Source: Candidatus Aminicenantota bacterium (GTDB lineage: Bacteria > Acidobacteriota > Aminicenantia > UBA2199). From it: a stretch of 36,922 nt of DNA. The first letter of the stretch is position 1; each line of letters begins with the position of its first letter. The notes below the pieces were generated by a model that saw only the letters and a program-made list of their open reading frames with translations, searched no databases and had not been told where the DNA came from. The position numbers were made by a program, and so were the translations under genes. Where the stretch lies: positions 1 through 36,922 of the forward strand of contig JAPKZM010000269.1 of the NCBI GenBank assembly GCA_026393775.1, read 5' to 3'. Below are positions 8,259 to 16,724 of this stretch, one piece after another.

Positions 8259-9733
8259 TGGCGCGAACGGTCGGCTAGGTTTTGACCGAAATAGTGGTTC
8301 AGGATCAGGGGGAAGACATGGGTCGGCGCGAGGGCTGCGTCCAGCTGCGCATAAGGGTATCCGGGCAGGTACAGAGCCAGAAAAATATTTCTTTTTTCCA
8401 CTTCGGGAACGACCTGCAAGAACGGTTTGCGAAATGAACCGCGATAGCCATGATCGGATTGGACGACGATGATCGGCGGCGCGGCGGATTTTTTCAGGAT
8501 CATTTCCATGGTTTCGGCCAGCCTGCGGCTGATATAAAGGTACTGCTCCAGATAATACTTGCGCACGGAATAATCGATGGCATGTTCCGCCGGCACGACT
8601 CCACCTTCCTGGTCAAAGACAAAGGGGGCGTGGGGACTGAAGAGATGGACCAGGACGAACTTCGGCCCGGCCAGTTTCACGATCGCCGGCATTTGTTCGA
8701 AGACGTACAAAACCCGCCTGCGGAAGAACAGCGCATATTTGTCATCGTCCTTCTGCCATTTTTCGACCAGCGGGTACAGGATCGACATTTCGGCCAGGGT
8801 CCGGTAAAAATCGTTAAAAAAAACCGAGGCGCGCTCCTGGGCATAGAAATAATGTTGTTGCGAATCGTCCAAGGCGGTCAGGCCTTCATAGGGGAAATCG
8901 ACAATCGAATACCCCTGTTCCTTCAGGAAGCGGCTGACCTTGTTTTGCCTGATCAGAAGGGCCGGATCGGTCTTGGCCGGAAGTTTTCCCATGTTCAAGA
9001 CGGAGGCGATCGCCTCCGGGGTCCAGACGTACAAGCTGCGGCTTCGTTCGGCGATGAAGAAGCCCGCCGCCCGCATCCGTTCCGTGAATGCCGAGTTGTC
9101 ATAATGGAATATATTCGCGATCGTCTCCAGGCTGGCGAACTCATCAATAAAAAAACAATATATGTCGGGTTTCGAGGACGCTGGAGCCGGGAGCCGCATT
9201 TCCTTTTTTTGTAAAAAAGTGCGGGCGTTTTTCACGTTCGCGTTGCGGACATGGTAAAGGAGGATCCCGCCGACGTTCCAGGCCAGCAGCGCCAGCATGA
9301 TGACGGTTAAAATTTTGCCGGTAGCGCTGAACGAGCGTTTTGACCTGAGGATCCAAAAGACAGCGAGTGCCACGCCTGCGCCTATCGCCAGCGCCGGCGG
9401 CAGGGCGGAGAAAGGCTTGCCCAGACGGCCGATGACTTCGGCGAGCGCGTCATGGATCAGCTGGTAATAAAAAAACAACAGCAGAATCAAAAAAATGACC
9501 AGAGCCTTTTTCCCCCTGTTTTTGACGACTGGCTTCAGGCAAAGCCATAAAGCCATGGTCAATGCGAGCGCCAGGGCCATGGGCGGGAGGATCACCCTGA
9601 AAGCGACTTCGCTGATATTTTGCTGGTAAAGAAAAAGGATCGGATAAAGCGAAAAAAGATAAATGTAAACGGAATGACCGCAACCGCATCCTCTCCAGTT
9701 TACCCGCCATTTTTTCATTGTCTCATTTTCCAT
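8255..9733 (-). CDS. Membrane-anchored alkaline-phosphatase/sulfatase-superfamily transferase or hydrolase
   Basis: 492 residues. Residues 20-165 contain four or five membrane helices; a periplasmic domain follows. It shows the landmarks of the fold shared by EptA, LtaS and sulfatases: PDIYCFFIDEFAS (metal ligand Asp197), a candidate nucleophile Thr238 in YVWTPEAIASVLNMG, HLFSPHAPF (His363, His368), and QSDHGYRG (Asp427-His428). Members transfer phosphoethanolamine or phosphoglycerol to surface glycans or lipid A, or hydrolyse sulfate esters. A Thr nucleophile, with no CxPxR sulfatase motif, favours a phospho-transferase. In the operon it may decorate the exported glycan. The ATG at 9733 has no clear Shine-Dalgarno sequence; Met6 is an alternative start. 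A 45-base gap separates it from the upstream gene. Confidence 0.75.
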   Translation of the reverse strand: MENETMKKWRVNWRGCGCGHSVYIYLFSLYPILFLYQQNISEVAFRVILPPMALALALTMALWLCLKPVVKNRGKKALVIFLILLLFFYYQLIHDALAEVIGRLGKPFSALPPALAIGAGVALAVFWILRSKRSFSATGKILTVIMLALLAWNVGGILLYHVRNANVKNARTFLQKKEMRLPAPASSKPDIYCFFIDEFASLETIANIFHYDNSAFTERMRAAGFFIAERSRSLYVWTPEAIASVLNMGKLPAKTDPALLIRQNKVSRFLKEQGYSIVDFPYEGLTALDDSQQHYFYAQERASVFFNDFYRTLAEMSILYPLVEKWQKDDDKYALFFRRRVLYVFEQMPAIVKLAGPKFVLVHLFSPHAPFVFDQEGGVVPAEHAIDYSVRKYYLEQYLYISRRLAETMEMILKKSAAPPIIVVQSDHGYRGSFRKPFLQVVPEVEKRNIFLALYLPGYPYAQLDAALAPTHVFPLILNHYFGQNLADRSRQ

Positions 9734-9778
9734 GCTGGGCAGGCTTAGCGCGCATGTCCGAAGCGCAGCCAGCCCGAC

Positions 9779-11797
9779 CTATTCTATCAGCTCGGATGCA
9801 TCTTTCAAATCCAGCCGCTCCAGGCGTTCACGCAACGCGGGTTGCCCGGGATTCAGGCGCAGCGAGCGCCGATAGAACGACACGGCTTCATCGGCCCGCT
9901 GCAGGTCGAAAAAAAGATTGCCGAGCGAGTTCAGGATGCGGAAATCGTTTTTTCCTTTTTCAACTATGGCCGCGATCATTTTATTCCCCTCCTCTTCGTG
10001 CCCGGAAAGGAACGCCAGTCTGGTTGCATGCAGGTGATCGTCGAATTTAAAGAGGATTCCTTTTGGCCACAGTTTCCAGGCGAAATCGAAGTTTTCATAA
10101 CTCAGAAAATATAAGGACCGCTGCCTTGGTGACATGGACTGAAAGGCGAGTTTTTCTTTTTGGATCAGGACGAGCCAATCGCTGGATTGAGGGCCGGCCA
10201 GCGCCAGCGCAGCTTCCCGGGCTTTTTCCCAGGCGGCGAAAGCCAAATAAAGTTTAATGCCTATCTTTTTGTTTTGCTCGCTGGGCGAAATAGAAGCCAT
10301 TGCCTGAATGGTTGCTTCTGCTTCTGTCAGTTCACCCCTGGCCCAATGGATCCGCAGGAGTTTCATTAGGCGGTAATTGGTCCGTGGAAGATCAAGGGGC
10401 AGGGAACGCACTTTTTCAAGCCAGTCCAGGCTTTCTGCGTAACGAGCTTGGCTGCAGGCAATATCGGCCAACCACAGAGCGATTGTCACGGCGGTGGACT
10501 TTGCCATCTCGAAGGTCAGTGCCCGGCGTAAAAGAATTTCACTGCGGACGAAATCGCCGTTGGCGCGTAGTTGCCCGGCGTATTTGCTCAGGAAAAAACT
10601 GTCATTGGGACAGGAGCTTAGGGCGCTGGCCCAGAAACTCGTTTCGTTGTGATATCTTGGGAGGTTGCCGATGACGGTTGAGGATGAAATAATGAGAAAT
10701 GCGGCCAAAACGAGTTTTTCGAAAAATCGGGGCAGAGAGTGGAGCCAATGGCTCAGAAGCCACACCAGGCCGATGGTAGGGAGCATCAAATAGCGGGTGG
10801 AGATGTTGTATGGATAAGTGGGAGTAAAGGCAAACAGCATGTAACCGACCAGATGGGGGACGCTCCAGATCCATGCCTGTAGATATTGGATTTTTTTACG
10901 TCCCAACCACAAAAGCATCACCATGAGTGAAAGAAAAATAAATCCTAGAATTGAGTTGATTAAGGTTGTAACTGTATTTACGGGCAGGAACATATCATAG
11001 TGAAATGGAAATATAAGTGAACGGAAATAGTAGCCCAGTACTCCAAGTAGGACACGGCAGTTTTGCCAAAGCGAGGGAAAGAAGTGGATGGGGATGCCGC
11101 TGCGGCCAATGACCACTGACTTGACTCCCCAATACAAAGCTGAGACGACCAGGTATGTGGCATGAATGGGATAGTAAAGACGCTTGCGCCGGCTTAGCTC
11201 ATGCAAAAGAAAAACCGGCAGAAAAAAGAGGGCCGCTTCCTTAGAAAAAAGGGCCAGCAGGTAACTTGCGGCCGAAAACATCCCGAGCAGGATGGTTCTC
11301 CTGGTTAGGAAGAGATCGAATAGATAGAGGGCCAGCAGTCCGAAGAAAAGCATCAGCAAGTCGTTGCGGCCGACGACCCAGGAGATACTGTCCAGGTTGA
11401 GTGGGAAAAGGGCGAAGAGCAAGACTGCCGTCTCGGCAATTCCATTGACTGCGGTTTGCCGGCTGAGAAAAAAGTACATCATGATCAAACTGGCAATAAA
11501 GATGAGCAGGTTCACCAGGTGCAAGTGGAAGGAGTCCAATCCCCAAATGGCTTTTTCTATCATGAAGGAAAGGACCGTCAGCGGCCGGTAATAATCGTAG
11601 CCGGAACCTCTTTGGCTGGTCGAAGCCCAATAGCCGCTGCGAAAAGGGGCAAGCAAGGAAAATTCACCTTGCAGTATGTCGTTTTCCAAAATCATGGGTT
11701 TGTCATCCCAGATCAACTCGTGCTTAATGGAGGGGAGATAAACCAGTAAAGGCAGCAGGACCAGTAAACAGAGAAAAAGGATCTTTTTATGCATCAT
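9779..11797 (-). CDS. TMTC-like GT-C glycosyltransferase with C-terminal TPR region
   Basis: 672 residues. After the first helix comes LIWDDKPMI (Asp31-Asp32), the acidic pair expected in the first external loop of GT-C enzymes. YYRPLTVLSFMIEKAIWG then HLHLVNLL matches the conserved start of the TMTC/DUF1736 family (protein O-mannosyltransferases in animals, with many bacterial relatives of unknown substrate). About nine further hydrophobic segments run to about residue 370. Residues about 390-672 are helical repeats of TPR type, clearest near the end (NSLGNLFFDLQRADEAVSFY). The TPRs probably face the periplasm and may hold a protein acceptor. The start overlaps the upstream glycosyltransferase gene by 11 bases. 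Protein O-glycosylation is an inference. Confidence 0.72.
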   Translation of the reverse strand: MMHKKILFLCLLVLLPLLVYLPSIKHELIWDDKPMILENDILQGEFSLLAPFRSGYWASTSQRGSGYDYYRPLTVLSFMIEKAIWGLDSFHLHLVNLLIFIASLIMMYFFLSRQTAVNGIAETAVLLFALFPLNLDSISWVVGRNDLLMLFFGLLALYLFDLFLTRRTILLGMFSAASYLLALFSKEAALFFLPVFLLHELSRRKRLYYPIHATYLVVSALYWGVKSVVIGRSGIPIHFFPSLWQNCRVLLGVLGYYFRSLIFPFHYDMFLPVNTVTTLINSILGFIFLSLMVMLLWLGRKKIQYLQAWIWSVPHLVGYMLFAFTPTYPYNISTRYLMLPTIGLVWLLSHWLHSLPRFFEKLVLAAFLIISSSTVIGNLPRYHNETSFWASALSSCPNDSFFLSKYAGQLRANGDFVRSEILLRRALTFEMAKSTAVTIALWLADIACSQARYAESLDWLEKVRSLPLDLPRTNYRLMKLLRIHWARGELTEAEATIQAMASISPSEQNKKIGIKLYLAFAAWEKAREAALALAGPQSSDWLVLIQKEKLAFQSMSPRQRSLYFLSYENFDFAWKLWPKGILFKFDDHLHATRLAFLSGHEEEGNKMIAAIVEKGKNDFRILNSLGNLFFDLQRADEAVSFYRRSLRLNPGQPALRERLERLDLKDASELIE

Positions 11798-13079
11798 CGC
11801 CTGGAAACGGACATACGTGGCGCGGGGAATCGGTTTGTGGCTTGGCGGCTGGCTTGGCCAATGAGTCGAGCATGTCGTTGAACCGTGTCATCTGCCTTGG
11901 CCAGGAATACGCGCCGATGTTTTCCTGGTTACGCTGCGGAGAACGATAAAATATGGGATCAAAAAGGATCCGCTCCATGAGACAGGCGATCGCCAGTTCA
12001 TCCAGCGGCGGAACGCACCAACCGCATCCGCAGTCTTCGACGATCCGCCGCACGTGGGCATCATCGGTGAGCGCCAGAACGGGTTTTCCGGAATATAGGT
12101 ATTCAAACAGCTTCAAAGGGATACCGCTGCGCACGCCCGGACGGGTGATGAGCAAGAGCAGGTCGGCGGCCTTCTGGTAGGCCAGAGTTTCCCGACGATC
12201 CTTGAGCGGATGGATCACCACCACGCCGGTAAGGATCAAATTCTCCAACAAAGACATTTCGCGGCGCGAATACTCTCCGATCAGGTGGAGACGAAAAGGC
12301 CTGTTGGGATTATTTCGGCCAGCCTGGCGCAAGGCGGCGAGAAAAGGATCGATAGTAGTGGCGCTGTCCGAGAGGGCGAACCTCCCGGTGTGCACAATAT
12401 GAAAACAACCTTGAGCCAATGATGGTTTGGGCAAATCATGCCATTCGTCTTCATCGTAGCCGTTGTAAACCGTTTCGCAGCGACAACCTGGATAAACGCG
12501 GCTGAAATAATCCTGCAAGACTGGAGTCACAGCCACGACCAGTTGCGAACTGGCGACGACCGCCGCCTCGGTCTCCTTGTATCTTTCATTCACACAATGA
12601 TGGGAATGCAACCGTTTTTCTTCTATGGGGTGGAATAGCAAACCGTCACGGAAATCACTGATCAGGGGGACGTGAAAGCGGCGCGATAATTCCAGGCCGA
12701 TTTCCAGCACTTCCTGCGGCGGATAAGTAACTAGGATCAGGTCAGGGAGGCAAGCCTGGCGGATTTCCTCGGCCCGGCGCAATACGGCCCGGCGCCAGGG
12801 GGAAAAAATCGAGGCATAGTGGCCGCAGTAATTCTGAAGCTCCGCCCATGCCCGCCAGAATAGCCAACAGATCAATTTCTTACCCTGATGGGCGCGTACA
12901 AAGGCCGGGTCATGGACACGGATAATTTCAGGGCTGGTGTCGGCCATCTCCTCATAGCCATGGGTAAGGATGGAAACGGTATGGCCGCAGCGCCTTAACC
13001 ATTGGGCCATCTGTAGCGGGCGCATTGCACCGGCGTTGTTGAGCGGAGGAAAATAGTAAGCGACCAGCAGGATGTTCAT
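11787..13079 (-). CDS. Glycosyltransferase, GT4 type
   Basis: 430-residue cytoplasmic GT-B enzyme. The N-terminal domain starts with NILLVAYYFPPLNNAGAMRP, the usual first strand and glycine-rich loop. The C-terminal nucleotide-sugar domain has VHTGRFA and KLFEYLYSGKPVLALTDD, whose Glu aligns with the EX7E ribose/phosphate-binding region, although the second Glu is not obvious. It probably adds one sugar to the lipid-linked glycan; sugar and linkage cannot be read from sequence. It lies three bases from the preceding gene (13082) and overlaps the TMTC-like gene by 11 bases. Confidence 0.85.
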   Translation of the reverse strand: MNILLVAYYFPPLNNAGAMRPLQMAQWLRRCGHTVSILTHGYEEMADTSPEIIRVHDPAFVRAHQGKKLICWLFWRAWAELQNYCGHYASIFSPWRRAVLRRAEEIRQACLPDLILVTYPPQEVLEIGLELSRRFHVPLISDFRDGLLFHPIEEKRLHSHHCVNERYKETEAAVVASSQLVVAVTPVLQDYFSRVYPGCRCETVYNGYDEDEWHDLPKPSLAQGCFHIVHTGRFALSDSATTIDPFLAALRQAGRNNPNRPFRLHLIGEYSRREMSLLENLILTGVVVIHPLKDRRETLAYQKAADLLLLITRPGVRSGIPLKLFEYLYSGKPVLALTDDAHVRRIVEDCGCGWCVPPLDELAIACLMERILFDPIFYRSPQRNQENIGAYSWPRQMTRFNDMLDSLAKPAAKPQTDSPRHVCPFPGDDA

Positions 13080-13081
13080 GG

Positions 13082-14350
13082 CTAGACTTTCCCGAGCACC
13101 CGCTGGAACAAGTCATGAAATCGTCGCCCGATCTCGCGGGGTGCGAAACGCTCGGTGACTATCCGGCGGCCGAGCGCTCCATCGAATGTGGGCAAGCGGT
13201 CAACCATTTTTTCCAAGGCTGACCCCAGAGCATTTTCATCTCCGAAGGGCACCAGGATGCCCGATCCCTCCGGCAGGTACTCAGCCACCGCTGTCGGCGT
13301 GGAAACCACGGCCAAGCCACTTGCCAGGGCTTCGGCGGCCACGCAGGAAAAGGTTTCGATTTCACTGAATACAACGAGGATGTCCCCCTGGCGCATGGCT
13401 GCCGCTACCTCCTTTTCGGGAAGCGGGTCCTTAAAAAAGACTACGCGGTTGAGCAACCCCAGGAACCGGGCTTGCTCCTCGCATTCCTCGCGGGTCGGTC
13501 CGTCTCCGATCACCAGCAGGTGAATGTCGGGACGGTGCCGGGCCAATATGCCCATGACGCGTATGATACCGGCAATATTCTTTGATTTCTTTTGGAAGGA
13601 AACATGCAGGATGGAGAAAACATTCCGGGAGGTATTTTTTTTCTCTGGAAAAAAAATTTCCGGGTCGATGACATTTCCGATAACCCGCCAAAGAGGCGCC
13701 CTCAAACCGTGAGCGCGCATGCCTTGGGCCAGCATTTCAGAGACCGTGGTCACGGCGGCGCAATGCGCGCTGAAACGCCTGATAAACCAAGTTCGCAGGC
13801 GATTTCCCCTACCGGGAGGTAGCAGATATTGGGTCCAGTGCTCACTGAAGACCAGCGGCATCCGGCGCCAAAAAAATCGCAAGAAAAGGATCAGCCCGAT
13901 CGGCGGCGTAACCTGAACCTGGATCAGATCGGGTTTTTGGAACGATAGCGGTAGAGCGCGGCGGCCAGCCGATGCGGCGGCCATGAAACGCAGGGTGTTG
14001 GATAGGGCTTGCCAGGGGGAAGGCGGAGCCGGCCGGAAGTAGACACGCACGGTAGGCAGGCCGTTTTCGACCTCATAGACAATCTCGCGCTGCGTTTTCA
14101 AGGACGGATCCGGGGTAACAAAGAGGACCGCTGTGGGGCAGAACGCAGCAATTGCGGCCGTCTGGCGGTTGACGAAGAGGCCGCCGAGAGGGGCGTTCCG
14201 GTTCGGGTACCACCAGCTTGGCCAAACGAGTACCCGTGGGCCGGGCGCCGACCCGGTGTCCATGTTTTCTTGCTCAAACACGCAGCTACCTCCAACCTGG
14301 GGAAAGCGATTCTCTATTATTGCAGGGCCGGGGAGTGAATACAATCCCAC
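13082..14350 (-). CDS. Glycosyltransferase, GT4 type (start uncertain: GTG 14350 or ATG 14263)
   Basis: Up to 422 residues. The recognisable domain begins at VLVWPSWWYPNRNAPLGG, so the first about 38 residues are not needed for the fold. The GTG at 14350 lies three bases from the upstream stop. The internal ATG at 14263 (Met30) would give a 393-residue protein closer to family norms. Neither has a strong Shine-Dalgarno sequence. The C-terminal domain has ILHVSFQKKSKN, VIGDGPTREE and FSCVAAEALASGLAVVSTPTAVAE, a clear GT4 EX7E region. Its role is one sugar transfer in the cytoplasmic assembly of the surface glycan. Confidence 0.83.
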   Translation of the reverse strand: MGLYSLPGPAIIENRFPQVGGSCVFEQENMDTGSAPGPRVLVWPSWWYPNRNAPLGGLFVNRQTAAIAAFCPTAVLFVTPDPSLKTQREIVYEVENGLPTVRVYFRPAPPSPWQALSNTLRFMAAASAGRRALPLSFQKPDLIQVQVTPPIGLILFLRFFWRRMPLVFSEHWTQYLLPPGRGNRLRTWFIRRFSAHCAAVTTVSEMLAQGMRAHGLRAPLWRVIGNVIDPEIFFPEKKNTSRNVFSILHVSFQKKSKNIAGIIRVMGILARHRPDIHLLVIGDGPTREECEEQARFLGLLNRVVFFKDPLPEKEVAAAMRQGDILVVFSEIETFSCVAAEALASGLAVVSTPTAVAEYLPEGSGILVPFGDENALGSALEKMVDRLPTFDGALGRRIVTERFAPREIGRRFHDLFQRVLGKV

Positions 14351-14353
14351 TAC

Positions 14354-15532
14354 TCAGCGTGATCCCAGCAGAGATGCCAGGAGGGGGAGGATCTTCTGTG
14401 CTTGTTGGCGCCGGGAATAGGGCTCGGGGTCCAGGTCGGGAGCAAGACAGCCAGGCCGCATGCGGATGACGTTGCGAAGCGCGGCAGCCGCCTCAGCGGT
14501 TGTCGACACCTGATAGGCATAGCGGAAAGGCTTCAGCAGCCGGGCCAGGGCGTCATCCGTTTGGCAGATGGCCAGGATCGGCCTGTTCATGCGGATGGCG
14601 TCATAGACTTTGGTGCCGACCATAAGGGAAGAGCGGTGGTTGACGACCATGATATCCATGGAGGTTAAAAAAGCGATGCCAGCCTCGTAATCACTATAAC
14701 CGTGAAAGTGGAGATCGTTCGCGAGGCCGTGGCGGGCGGCGGCCTCGGAGAGGGCTTTCTCTTCTCCAGCAACACCCAAGTGGTGGATCTCTATGGAGAA
14801 CTCCCCGGTCAGTTCCGCGACCGCAGCTAGAAGGAGCAACGGATGATCGGGATGGTACGGGGAAAACTTTCCCCAGATGCCCAGGCGCAGGACCGCGCCC
14901 AGGGGCGAGGGCGGGGCAGGCGAGCCGGGGCTTCCCTCGAAACCATTTTCCAGCACTTGGAAGCGCTCCGGCGGCAGGTCGGGGAAGGCAGCACGGCGCA
15001 GGGTCGCCATCTCCGGGGTGACATCGGTGATGACCTGGGCATTGCGGACGGCACTTTGCTCCAGGTGACGGACCAGGGGAGCGCTGAAACGCAGGGATAC
15101 ATGAGACCCCAGGTCCCAGGCATCGCGAAAATCAAGCCAGTAAGGTACATGGAAGCGTTTCCCCAGGCCGGGGGCCAGGGTAAAAGAGAAAAAAGGGCCG
15201 CCGCTAAAGACAAGCAATCGTGGATGCTCCTGCTGGATGAGATGCTCCAAGGATCGCCGGAAAGGGCGCTGCCAGGTAAGCCATTCCTCGATGAAGGGCA
15301 AGCGCGGGATCGGCGGCGGCCGCCAGGAAGGCGCGGGCACGGTGTGAACGGTTATTTTTTCAAGCCCGGCTGAAAAAGGCACCGCGGCTTCCCGAACGCT
15401 CAACGGGGAAGTGACCACGGCCACGGTATAGCCGTTTTCAGCAAAGAAGCGACTCAGGAAACCCCAGCGCTTGGACCCGACCCCCGGGTAGGGAGGGAAG
15501 TAGAAGGAGACCAGGAGAAGATCAACGGCCAT
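14354..15532 (-). CDS. Glycosyltransferase, GT4-like
   Basis: 392 residues. The N-terminal DLLLVSFYFPPYPGVGSKRWG is the Rossmann start and loop seen in this GT4 subgroup, similar to the 11787-13079 enzyme. The C-terminal half has LGIWGKFSPYHPDHPLLL and MVGTKVYDAIRMNRPILAI, where Asp replaces the usual first Glu of EX7E, so the acceptor-donor details may differ. It overlaps the upstream WcaL-like glycosyltransferase by 11 bases and ends three bases before the next gene. Substrates are unknown. Confidence 0.8.
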   Translation of the reverse strand: MAVDLLLVSFYFPPYPGVGSKRWGFLSRFFAENGYTVAVVTSPLSVREAAVPFSAGLEKITVHTVPAPSWRPPPIPRLPFIEEWLTWQRPFRRSLEHLIQQEHPRLLVFSGGPFFSFTLAPGLGKRFHVPYWLDFRDAWDLGSHVSLRFSAPLVRHLEQSAVRNAQVITDVTPEMATLRRAAFPDLPPERFQVLENGFEGSPGSPAPPSPLGAVLRLGIWGKFSPYHPDHPLLLLAAVAELTGEFSIEIHHLGVAGEEKALSEAAARHGLANDLHFHGYSDYEAGIAFLTSMDIMVVNHRSSLMVGTKVYDAIRMNRPILAICQTDDALARLLKPFRYAYQVSTTAEAAAALRNVIRMRPGCLAPDLDPEPYSRRQQAQKILPLLASLLGSR

Positions 15533-16724
15533 GGGAATGTGCGTTGGATCTCTCGATCAATTCGGCGTAGCGGCCTTCCAGCCGCCGGATCTCCCGGTCC
15601 GCATCGTGATGCGCTTCCATGTGGCGGCGGCCGGCAATGCCCATCGCCGCCCACGATTCCTGGTTCTTGAGCAAGCGGGCCGTGTTTTCAGCCAAACCCG
15701 CGATATCGCCCTCCGCACTGAGCATGGCGCTTCCTCCAGGCACGACGACATAGGGAATGTCGGCGTGGCGGGTGGCCAGGACCGGTAGGCCCAATGCCTG
15801 CGCTTCAAGAATGGTGGTCGGTGCGCCGCCCTCGCTGTCGCCGTCGGCGGCGGTCATGCTCGGATGGATAAAGAGATCGGCGTGAGCCATCTGCTCCAGG
15901 TAGGCGGAGTAATCGAGGAAACCCATCATGCGGATGAATGATTTCATGGCGTGGAGCTGGATGAAGTCCTCGATCTCCTGCCGTTGCGGCCCGTCGCCGA
16001 TGATGCGGAATTCAAAAAAAGGACAGGCCGAGCGGATGGCGTTCAAGGCCGCCAGCGCGACCAGCAGCCCTTTCTTTTCAATCAAGCGGCCGCTGAAGAT
16101 GATGGTGACGGCTTCGCCTTTCGCTTTGGGACGGCGCGGACGGAAGGACAGAGCGGCCAGCGGAATGGCGATAGGCTGGATCTCGATCTTCTCCGTGGGA
16201 CAGCCGATCCCGGCCAGGCGCTCTTTCATGTGCGGTCCTTCGACTAAAAAGAGGTCGCCTTCCTCGAAAAGCGACGGATATCCTTCCGCGCAGGAAGCCA
16301 GGGAAGTGGCCCTTGACATGTCGTGGCCGTAAAAAGTGGTCACCAGGGGGAGGCGGAGGGCCCGCTTCAGGCGCAGCGCCCAGATGCCGTTGCGGCCGAA
16401 ATGGGCATGCAGCAATACAGCCCGGCGTTGTTTTAAAAACCTCTCTGCTCCGAGTTCCCGGTCTAGCAGGCGGCGGCCGATCCCCTGCCGGAGCCAGCGC
16501 CAGCTCCCGACCGGCACGGACATGGAAAAACGATCGGCCTGGGGGAGCGGGAAGTGCTCCAGGTTGCGGTATTTCCAGGAGACAAGGACGGGATGAAAAC
16601 GGCGCATATGGGTGATGATGTTGTAGATGAAGGTCTCCGACCTGGGCAGAAAGAAGTGGTGAACGTGGGCCACGGCATCGCCGGCCGCGGCTGCCGGTTT
16701 GTTTATTGCAGGGTTCAGGATCAT
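15522..16724 (-). CDS. Glycosyltransferase, GT4 type (WcaL/AmsK-like)
   Basis: 400 residues. FFLPRSETFIYNIITHMRRF near the N-terminus is the hallmark of the WcaL/AmsK-like colanic-acid group. The C-terminal domain contains FSGRLIEKKG, RIIGDGPQRQEI, MGFLDYSAYLEQMAHADLF and EGGAPTTILEAQALGLPVLAT, with both EX7E glutamates. It starts with ATG 16724, overlapping the flippase stop as ATGA, so flippase and transferase are coupled. The predicted role is elongation of a lipid-linked repeat unit on the cytoplasmic face. Confidence 0.88.
   Translation of the reverse strand: MILNPAINKPAAAAGDAVAHVHHFFLPRSETFIYNIITHMRRFHPVLVSWKYRNLEHFPLPQADRFSMSVPVGSWRWLRQGIGRRLLDRELGAERFLKQRRAVLLHAHFGRNGIWALRLKRALRLPLVTTFYGHDMSRATSLASCAEGYPSLFEEGDLFLVEGPHMKERLAGIGCPTEKIEIQPIAIPLAALSFRPRRPKAKGEAVTIIFSGRLIEKKGLLVALAALNAIRSACPFFEFRIIGDGPQRQEIEDFIQLHAMKSFIRMMGFLDYSAYLEQMAHADLFIHPSMTAADGDSEGGAPTTILEAQALGLPVLATRHADIPYVVVPGGSAMLSAEGDIAGLAENTARLLKNQESWAAMGIAGRRHMEAHHDADREIRRLEGRYAELIERSNAHSHGR

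Noticed and set aside
9734..9778. A small gene or terminator in the 45-base gap between the TMTC-like and alkaline-phosphatase-like genes
   Set aside because: The gap has no start codon with a ribosome-binding site and no stem followed by T; it seems to be plain intercistronic sequence.
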